Source of the DNA: Mantis religiosa | Taxonomy: Eukaryota > Arthropoda > Insecta > Mantodea > Mantidae | Direction of reading: 5' to 3' | Length of the DNA stretch: 64,000 nucleotides | Assembly: GCA_030765055.1 (NCBI GenBank) | Contig: JAUKNK010000150.1 | Coordinates: forward strand, 315,001 to 379,000 | Shown: positions 56,932 through 64,000 of the stretch, one piece after another | Position numbering within the stretch: the stretch's first letter is position 1 | How the letters are laid out: the number at the start of each line of letters is the position of its first letter | Translations under genes and position numbers: made by a program | Notes under the pieces: generated by a model | The model's database searches: none | What the model saw: only the letters and a program-made list of their open reading frames with translations | What the model was told of the DNA's origin: nothing

Positions 56932-57455
56932 AGGCCTGCCTCGGTAGCGTGTCTGCCTGACGTTCAAGAGGTCCCGAGTTCGAATCTCGGCCAGGGTGAG
57001 TTACCTGGATGAGGTTCTTTCCGGGGTTTTCCCTTATCCTTAAAGACGAATGTCGGGTTACTCTAAACTCCAGAGTAACTTGGGAGGCTTGCATTTGGGA
57101 GGTCGGAGTTTCGACCCCTGTTGGTCACTCACTCCGACCTGCTCGCCAAGGTTCTCCTCTCTCTTATTTTCCTCATTTCCTCTCCCTCTTTCTGGCAGAG
57201 GCTTACTCCGTCAATCAAAAGGGAGCAGATAGCTATGAGGTTTACAATCTGGATTTTGTATTTTGGCATCAATCTACATTTACAGTGAATATTTTTTAAA
57301 TTTTCCTTCTTTCCGGTTCTTTCCGCGGTTTTCCCTTATCCTTAAAGAGGAATCTCGGGTAACTCTAAGCTCCAGGGACCCCGAACTCATTTGAGCATCA
57401 CTTCACCAATTTCATTCATCGTCCGATATGACTAAAGCTGGAGGACGTAAATTAC
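56932..57455 (+). mobile_element. SINE-B split into two parts
   Basis: 56932-57088 is a SINE-B head and middle (GCCTGCCTCGGTAGCGTGTC; box B GAGTTCGAATCTCGG). 57310-57455 repeats the middle (TTTTCCCTTATCCTTAAAGA) and adds the tail. About 220 unrelated bases lie between them. Confidence 0.7.
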
Positions 57456-57599
57456 AAAAATTCCCTGAAGACTCACTTGTTCCTTCTGATGCCTTGGAAA
57501 GAGAACAAAATTAGTCAGCGACTCTCATTTCAAATAGTTGACTATCGCTTCATTCTTCTGTACCAGATGCGATCAAGTTATAACACGTCCTATGTTTTT

Positions 57600-58025
57600 A
57601 AGGTTGGGACCAGACAGAAACTTCTGTTTTTTTTAAAAAAAAAAAAAAAAAAAACAGACTGCACTTGAACTCTTTTAAATGAGTGACAAAGGTTGCAACG
57701 CTTTACAGTCCATAGAAAAGTAGTGGCAGCGCCGAGAGATATGACTGTTTTTGATACTAAAATGGCGACGTTTCCATTGCAAGGACAGCGTGTAATTATT
57801 CGTTTTCTCCATTTTTGTGGTGTGATACCTATTGAAATTCATCGCGAGTTGAATAAAGAATGTGGTGATGGTACCACGGATGTGTCTAATGTGCGTTCCT
57901 GGGTGCGACAGTTCAATGAAGGTAGAACATCGTGTGACAAGAAACCAAGACGGTCTTGGCCTCACATCAGCCGGTCTGACGCCATGATCCAGCGAGTTGA
58001 CAACTTTTTTTGGAGGATCGCTCAT
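57600..58025 (+). mobile_element. Mariner MLE-D, left (plus-strand) half of an inverted pair
   Basis: After a poly-A run (57637-57656), the plus strand encodes a transposase N-terminus: FPLQGQRVIIRFLHFCGVIP, then CGDGTTDVSNVRSWVRQFNE and SRSDAMIQRVDNF (57760-58005). The frame ends where an inverted copy begins. Confidence 0.75.
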
Positions 58026-59915
58026 TGAGCATTTTCAAATCTTCATGAAGGATTGTGTGCACAGATCCCACGGAAATACCAATTTTGGAAGCGATGTCTG
58101 CAACCGCCTTGGTTTGTTGTCACACGATGTTCTGTCTTCATTGAACTGCCGCACTCAGGAACGCACATAAGACACATCCATGATACCATCACCACATGCC
58201 TCACTCAACTGTCCTGGTTTGTTGTCACACGATGTTTTGTCTTCATTGAACTGCGGCACTCAGGAACGCACATTAGACACATCCATGGTACCATCACCAC
58301 ATGCCTCACTCAACTGTCTTGGTTAGTTGTCACCCGATGTTCTGTCTTCATTGAACTGCGGCACCCAGGAACGCACATTAGGCACATCCATGGTACCATC
58401 ACCACATGACTCACTCAACTGTCTTGGTTTGTTGTCACACGATGCTCTGTCTTCATTGAACTGCCGCACTCAGGAACGTACATTAGACACGTCCATGGTA
58501 CCATCACCACATGCCTCACTCAACTGTCTTGGTTTGTTGTCACACGATGTTCTGTCTTCATTGAATTGCGGCACCCAGGAACGCACATTAGACACATCCA
58601 TGGGACCATCACCACATGCCTCACTCGACTGTCTTGGTTTGTTGTCACACGATGTTCTGTCTTCATTGAACTGCCGCACTCAGGAACGTATATTAGACAC
58701 ATCTATGTTACCATCACCAGATGCTTCACGCCACTGTCCTGGTTTGTCACACAATGTTCTGCCTTCATTGAACGGTCGCTCATAGGAACGCACATTAGAC
58801 ACATCCATGGTACCATCACCACATGCCTCACTCAACTGTCTTGGTTTGTTGTCACACGATGTTCTGTCTTCATTGAACTGCGGCACTCAGGAACGTACAT
58901 TAGACACGTCCATGGTACCATCACCACATGCCTCACTCAACTGTCTTGGTTTGTTGTCACACGATGTTCTGTCTTCATTGAACTGCGGCACTCAGGAACG
59001 TATATTAGACACATCCATGGTACCATCACCACATGCTACACGCCACTGTCCTGGTTTGTTGTCACACGATGTTCTGCCTTCATTGAACGGTCACACATAG
59101 GAACGCACATTAGATACATCCATGGTACCATCACCACATGCCTCACTCAACTGTCTTGGTTTGTTGTCACACGATGTTCTGTCTTCATTGAACTGCCGCA
59201 CTCAGGAACGTATATTAGACACATCTATGTTACCATCACCAGATGCTTCACGCCACTGTCCTGGTTTGTCACACAATGTTCTGCCTTCATTGAACGGTCG
59301 CTCATAGGAACGCACATTAGACACATCCATGGTACCATCACCACATGCCTCACTCAACTGTCTTGGTTTGTTGTCACACGATGTTCTGTCTTCATTGAAC
59401 TGCCGCACTCAGGAACGTATATTAGACACATCTATGTTACCATCACCACATGCTTCACGCCACTGTCCTGGTTTGTTGTCACACGATGTTCTGCCTTCAT
59501 TGAACGGTCGCACATAGGAACGCACATTAGAAACATCCATGGTACCATCACCACATGCCTCACTCAACTGTCTTGGTTTGTTGTCACACGATATTCTGTC
59601 TTCATTGAACTATCCCACTTAGGAAAGCACATTAGACTCATCTACGGTACCATCATCACATGCCTCACTCAACTGGCGATTAATTTCAATAGGTGTCACA
59701 CCGAGAAAATGGAGAAAACCAATGACTACACGCTGTTCTTGCAATTAAAACTTCATTATTTTAAGCATCAAAGACAGTCCTTACTCTCGTCGCTTCCTCT
59801 AGAGCTCTACGCACTTTGCAGTGCTGCCAATTCTGTCACGCATTCACAAAAAGTCTACGTGTTCCTACCTGGTCCAAGTCCTCAAAAAATGAAGCATTTT
59901 ACTTGAACGCACCTT
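58026..59915 (-). mobile_element. Mariner MLE-D, right (minus-strand) half with tandem expansion
   Basis: Minus strand from 59790 down: LQEQRVVIGFLHFLGVTPIE starts the transposase. The tandem array follows, and at 58110-58030 the second HTH appears (VADIASKIGISVGSVHTILH). So the array sits exactly where the first-HTH to linker segment belongs. The catalytic domain is missing from both halves. Confidence 0.75.
58090..59690. repeat. 105-bp minisatellite made from a mariner transposase segment
   Basis: The string AGGAACG starts near 58157, 58262, 58367, 58472, 58577, 58682, 58784, 58889, 58994, 59099, 59204, 59306, 59411, 59516 and 59624. Spacing is 105, with two 102s and one 108, each explained by a gained or lost TTG. 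Read on the minus strand a unit is 35 codons (SEACGDGTMDVSNVRSWVPQ...). Most units have TGA for the Trp codon. Alternating subtypes suggest higher-order duplication. Confidence 0.9.
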
Positions 59916-60831
59916 ATGTATGGCTGGCACACACAAAGAAAGGTGTAATGAAAGTGTTTCTGCAAACGATGAACTCAATTGACATTAATTAAGTTTGCAC
60001 AAAGGTAAGCTTATAGAGCGTATGATGTAAATAAACAATGTTGGCTAGAGAAAGTGATACGAAAGAAAAACGTCAGATGCTTTTCGTTTAATTTTCTTTT
60101 TATAGCATACTTCAACTTCTAGCGACTTTCAAGAAACAACTGACGGTGGCAGTAAAGCTTTGAAGTGCAACGTTTTTAAAGCGGGATTTAAATAATTTAA
60201 CGAAGAATAAAAAAGAAGAATGTAAACTTACCAACACATTACGTTAAAGCCTTTGTCAAAGTAAAACAAGTAAACGGAATATAATGAAAGAATGAGAATT
60301 TTCAGGAGCAACACAAAAGTTAACGTTTACCCTTATAAGCGTACAATCTGCCACTAAAATAGAAAAGAAAACAATAAATGACGGACAACGTTGTAATTAA
60401 ATATTCGTATCATCAGCTCTGTTCAACTTACACCAGGTTGCCCAACTGCCCCGTCTTTCGCATAAGCAGATATCCCTTCTACGTTCAAACGTTGGTATTT
60501 CCAGTTAAACGTAGGACAGTAGTGTGAGCTGACTGCACAGGCTAATTCAATCCTGAGGCCTGTCCCTTGTCGTTTGGAGCAGAACCAGGTCCGTATATTG
60601 AAGCGCACTATAAGAGATAATTTAGAGTTGCAAATTAGATGCACTTCTTTTGCAAAATTATTAAATTCGATGCCACAATTTCACTGGAAATATACGCACT
60701 GAGGCATACTGAATAAAGAAAGAGCAGTTTAATTATTTATTCCTGTGTGTGAGTGGGAGAGAAAGCGAGAGGAGGGAGGGAGAGAAAGCAATGTAACTCA
60801 AAAAGGAGAGTTCAGTGAAATACCAAACTTG
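59916..60831. other. No feature recognised
   Basis: No repeat or gene identified. Confidence 0.4.
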
Positions 60832-61129
60832 TGCCCGATTTCACCAACAGATTTTAAAATCGACGTTAACAAATGTAACGTAACAATTGTCACACCACTA
60901 ACACAAATGTTATATTTCTTCCATTTACCAACCTATTTTCTGAAAATGTTAACAAACCTGTGTTAAAGCCTAGAAACTTGTAAATATCACAGCTATAGTA
61001 GGCTGGGGATGAGTCGTAGTATTTTCAGAACATATTGCCATGCGCTTTTGTTTTCATTTTCGTCTGCACAAGGTGCGCACAAGCTGAAAAATGGCGGATG
61101 AACAAAATCATAAATAAAGCCGTGAGACA

Positions 61130-61375
61130 AATTTCTTATCGATGGATAAAGAAGTGTTAATTGAATTGGTGACGAAGTGTAATGATATCGTGGAAAATAA
61201 GAGGACGGGTGCGGTGAATGTGAAAGAGGAAGATATCACTTGGGGGAAAAATTGGAAACGAATTTAATTCAAATGCATGTGTCACTATTACAAACACCTA
61301 ACAACTTGTCAGTATTATGGAAATTTAAAACGAGGTGCGAAGGACATGTGACTTAAACGTTTCAAGATGGCAGAT
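61130..61375 (+). pseudogene. Myb/SANT-like accessory protein of Harbinger, broken
   Basis: ATG at 61142 gives MDKEVLIELVTKCNDIVENK then RTGAVNVKEEDITWGKNW before a frameshift; FNSNACVT continues in the next frame. This is the pattern of MSANTD3-like proteins (LLELVxKHKxIIENKxTDAVxxxxKxxAWxxIxxEFNS). In Harbinger elements a Myb-like protein helps the transposase enter the nucleus and bind DNA. Confidence 0.6.
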
Positions 61376-61764
61376 GGACAGTGTATTATCCACATTATTC
61401 AATGAATTATAAAATCGCAAAGTTATTAATTTTTTTTTTATTTATTGTTATCTGAAAAGGTTCCCAGAGCCATAGCTCATGCTAGGGAACAGTACAAAAA
61501 TATATAAAATGATGGCAAACAGCCCTTGACAATACTTATATTACATTTTTAGATTAGGAATGAATTACCGTACAAGAATAACATATATGAAACATACAAA
61601 GATACAGACATTCACTATAACTCAAGAAATAATAGTAACAAAGAACTTAACAGAAAAATAGAAGCTACATATTGTATGGGACATTAATCCATATTAATTT
61701 TTAAACAGTTCAGCTTTCAAACCAGCTATAAATGTGTAACACTTTATCAGCTTAATTCTTTTAA

Positions 61765-61990
61765 TACTTGAAGCAAAGGCGAGATCGGCATATTCTTTTC
61801 GATGCATGTTCAAACCTCTCTTGTACTTCCGCAGTAACCTTCATAGCAACTGTTTCGACAGTCTGTTCCTCCGTAAGAATGTTTCTTCTGATAGCTCCTC
61901 AAAATCATTTCTCCTCAAAGGCCGTACTCTATTACCGATGCCATTTAGAAGGTCTTAAATATAGCAAATCGACATCAACAACGGAGTTTA
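61765..61990 (-). pseudogene. Harbinger transposase N-terminal fragment
   Basis: Minus strand, across frames: RNDFEELSEETFLRRNRLSK (about 61925-61870), matching the FxxLSDxxFRRRYRLSK start of HARBI1-like nucleases, then a Lys/Arg-rich segment. The DDE domain is absent, so the element is defective. Confidence 0.6.
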
Positions 61991-62446
61991 CGCCCGCCAT
62001 CTTGACTCTTTACAATTGTTAAGGACTTAATATCATAAATTTGGCTTGTTAGTTTAACAAGAGATTTAACACGAGTGTTACGCTAACACTTGTTGGTGAA
62101 ATGCTATTCTTGTTTTAACTATTGCTAAACTCGTGTTGTCTTAACATCCGTTGGTGAAATCGGGCGTTGGTCTTTTAAGTTGAGCATCTTCTAGAGCTAA
62201 GCGAAGAAGCTTTCAAGAAAGTCTCCGAACTCTAGCCACCCTTCATGTGGAAACATTTTGGAAATTTGGAATATTTTTCAGAAAGGCTTCCAATGATTTT
62301 GATTATTTTACCAAACTCTTTAAGCATTTTCTTGAGCAAATAATACGTGAAGCTTAAATTTTTTAAAGACAGCCTCTGAAGGTCTGTTCGTTCTGGATGA
62401 ATTTTACATATCCAGTAAACCTTAAAAGATCTTACTACACAAAATA

Positions 62447-63267
62447 TGAGAGCTGTCCAATAAAGAATGATCATAACTTTTAACGGTCATAGGTTTTCAC
62501 ACTAAAATTCAATTGCATTGTACTCTGTTAGCTTAATGTGAAACAAACATGCCGTAGTAGTTTCACTGTTGGTACTCCTAGTTCCCGCTTGTGATAACCA
62601 GGAAAGTTCAGACAAGTTCAGTATCGCTGCAATGGAGGTAACACGCGAGGAGCAATATGCGGCTTTGAAATTCTCAACAAATCTTTAGTTGACGCCTATA
62701 CAATGTTACAGGAGGTCTACAGTACAGCTCGAAGCTGCTTTAAAATGTTTAAAGAGGGGAGATAATCAATTTCAAAGAAAGCTGGACGTGGTGCTCTTGT
62801 TACTACTCTTACGGAAGAAAACCAACACTGCTGCTGCCATTGTGAGAGAGGATCGACGAATTACCTCAATATCACTTTCTGAAATACTGAACATTTCAGG
62901 CCGCGCCGTGGCTCAGTGGTTAGACCGCTTGGCTCTCAACAAGGCGGCCCGGGTTCGATCCCAGGCAACTGCAAGGTGAGATTTGTGGTGGACAACACGG
63001 GGCTGTGTGGATTTTCTCTGGGATCTCCGGTTTCCCCCGCCATCTCATTCCATCGATAGTCCATCTTCATCTCATGTATCATCAGTGTCACTGCCTGCGG
63101 TGCCGTATGTAGTAAAAACGGGCGTTAAACATTACACTGAAACTGAGCATTTCATTGGGTGCCACCATTCAGGGGAGGCTATTTTGAGAAGCACCATCAA
63201 AATTATGAGGATGAGTAAAGGTACGTTGTTAAAACAATTGTGATCATTCTTTTTTGACCAACCCTCG
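62447..63267 (+). mobile_element. Mariner MLE-B3 with a nested SINE
   Basis: TIRs are GAGAGCTGTCCAATAAAGAA and its mirror, with TA flanks; same family as MLE-B1 and MLE-B2. The plus strand encodes the N-terminal MEVTREEQYAALKF, and QFQRKLDVVLLLLLLRKKTN and ISLSEILNISG (HTH), then, after the SINE, only the C-terminal end. The catalytic core was deleted. Confidence 0.75.
62899..63142 (+). mobile_element. SINE-C inserted in MLE-B3, with target duplication
   Basis: GGCCGCGCCGTGGCTCAGTG head, B box GGGTTCGATCCC, tail to GGGCGTTAAACATTACAC. ACTGAACATTTCA before and ACTGAGCATTTCA after look like a 13-bp target duplication with one change. The head runs into a 101-codon chimeric reading frame with the mariner. 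Confidence 0.8.
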
Positions 63268-64000
63268 TATTTAAACCTCATTAAAACGCAAAATATATGT
63301 CAAATACGTCTGTTTATGTCAAAGCTATAACGTACTGACCAACGCATAAAACGTTCATTGCATAGCCCTACTGTATTCCCTTATCCCCATATGAAAATAT
63401 GCAACAAAGGCAATTTCTATATATTTATCTCTACTAACATGACATAGATGAAAAGATACGTAGTTTTATAAGTAGTTCGTTAAAAATGACAAACAAAGGG
63501 AAGTCATGTGAGGTACATATTAGATTATGTAACTAGTAAACACAATTTAAAATGCGTACAATCTTAAGCTTTTCTGAAAATGTAAAGCTAATAACTCTGG
63601 TGAAAGGAGAATGTTGAATAGGGAAAATTGTCAAAGAAAGAAAAAATATAAAGAAATATTTTAAAAATCAACATGGTTATATGTCTAAATCATAGAACAC
63701 CAATTGAACATCTCATTCGTGCTTTTGAAAGTGTTGATATTAAAAGCCAATCGTGTAGGATGAACTTATCAGTTGCAATTAAATATAACAAAAGTATTAA
63801 AACAAACTAAATATTGTCACCATTTAAATCAAATTTCACCAATGCTTAGGTGGGTGATCAACTTATAGGCATTTTGTAAAATTCTTGAAAATATTGGTGT
63901 TATAAATTTGTGTACAAAATTAAGCCTTATTTCTTGGAGATTAATATTCTGAAGTTACTTTCTGTTAGTGTGGTTTTAAATGATTATCACTTGATTATTT
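63268..64000. other. No feature recognised
   Basis: AT-rich end of the window; no repeat or gene identified. Confidence 0.4.

Larger units (their letters stand above)
60832..62166. mobile_element. Harbinger-type DNA transposon, decayed
   Basis: The ends share the inverted repeat GCCCGATTTCACCAAC, flanked by TTG on both sides (3-bp duplication, as for Harbinger). Subterminal TTAACA-rich repeats occur. It holds a SANT/Myb-like gene on the plus strand and a transposase start on the minus strand, the two genes Harbinger elements carry. Confidence 0.7.

Noticed and set aside
57693..58028. 111-codon frame as a free-standing DNA-binding protein
   Set aside because: It is the mariner transposase N-terminus, ending where the inverted copy starts, with no promoter or catalytic domain.
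58090..59690. CRISPR-like array because of regular spacing
   Set aside because: Units are contiguous repeats without unique spacers, in a eukaryotic transposon context.
58566..59906. 446-codon plus-strand open frame with 35-residue repeats, resembling a repeat protein
   Set aside because: It is the antisense of a tandemly repeated mariner transposase segment; the 105-bp period (a multiple of three) keeps any stop-free frame open through the array.
62689..62979. 96-codon frame as a gene
   Set aside because: It is a chimera of mariner transposase and SINE-C head.

Overview
This is a eukaryotic, almost certainly arthropod (probably insect) window made nearly entirely of transposable elements in various states of decay. 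The evidence is several mariner families with TA target duplications, tRNA-derived SINEs, Penelope-like elements (PLEs) with GIY-YIG endonucleases, Ty3/gypsy LTRs, a two-gene Harbinger element and a degenerate copy of a protein family I know from arthropod genomes. The TE mix recalls large hemimetabolous genomes such as cockroaches, but the species cannot be settled from the sequence. No prokaryotic features and no complete host protein-coding gene are visible. Two plus-strand segments with good splice signals (20199-20266 and 39394-39644) may be host exons, which would make much of the window intronic.

Layout. 1-8.03 kb: a decayed Polinton/Maverick with, in order, an acidic ORF, protein-primed DNA polymerase B, packaging-type ATPase, two small conserved proteins, a retroviral-type integrase with a chromo-like tail, and a further conserved protein. 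8.0-16.8 kb: PLE terminal fragments in inverted pairs, SINEs, a full-length mariner, a non-LTR reverse transcriptase fragment and an internally deleted mariner. 16.78-19.55 kb: the best-preserved element, a PLE with nearly identical inverted terminal arms of about 626 bp. 20-29 kb: candidate exon, solo LTR, SINE cluster, a TA-flanked TIR element, the arthropod-family relic, another mariner and PLE hairpins. 30-42 kb: two decayed PLEs, two non-LTR relics, and a 3.8-kb TIR element carrying a transposase relic and a tandem SINE array. 42-51 kb: solo LTRs and mariners. 51.6-53.1 kb: three diverged tandem units of about 700 bp, each headed by a tRNA-Arg-like gene (the middle one looks intact). 53.1-56.1 kb: gypsy LTR and gag, and a PLE split by a second LTR. 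57.6-59.9 kb: an inverted mariner pair, one arm of which has expanded into about fifteen 105-bp tandem repeats. 60.8-62.2 kb: a Harbinger element. 62.4-63.3 kb: a mariner with a nested SINE.

The most interesting signal is a hammerhead-ribozyme-like motif that recurs at the ends of nearly every PLE relic in the window. It has the core CTGANGA, usually one extra U, helix II, GAAA, a short palindromic helix III, then a cleavage site and a helix I pairing back across the motif. It occurs on both strands and in sequence-diverged families, with compensating changes in the helices. The mariner-derived minisatellite and the tandem SINE arrays come next.
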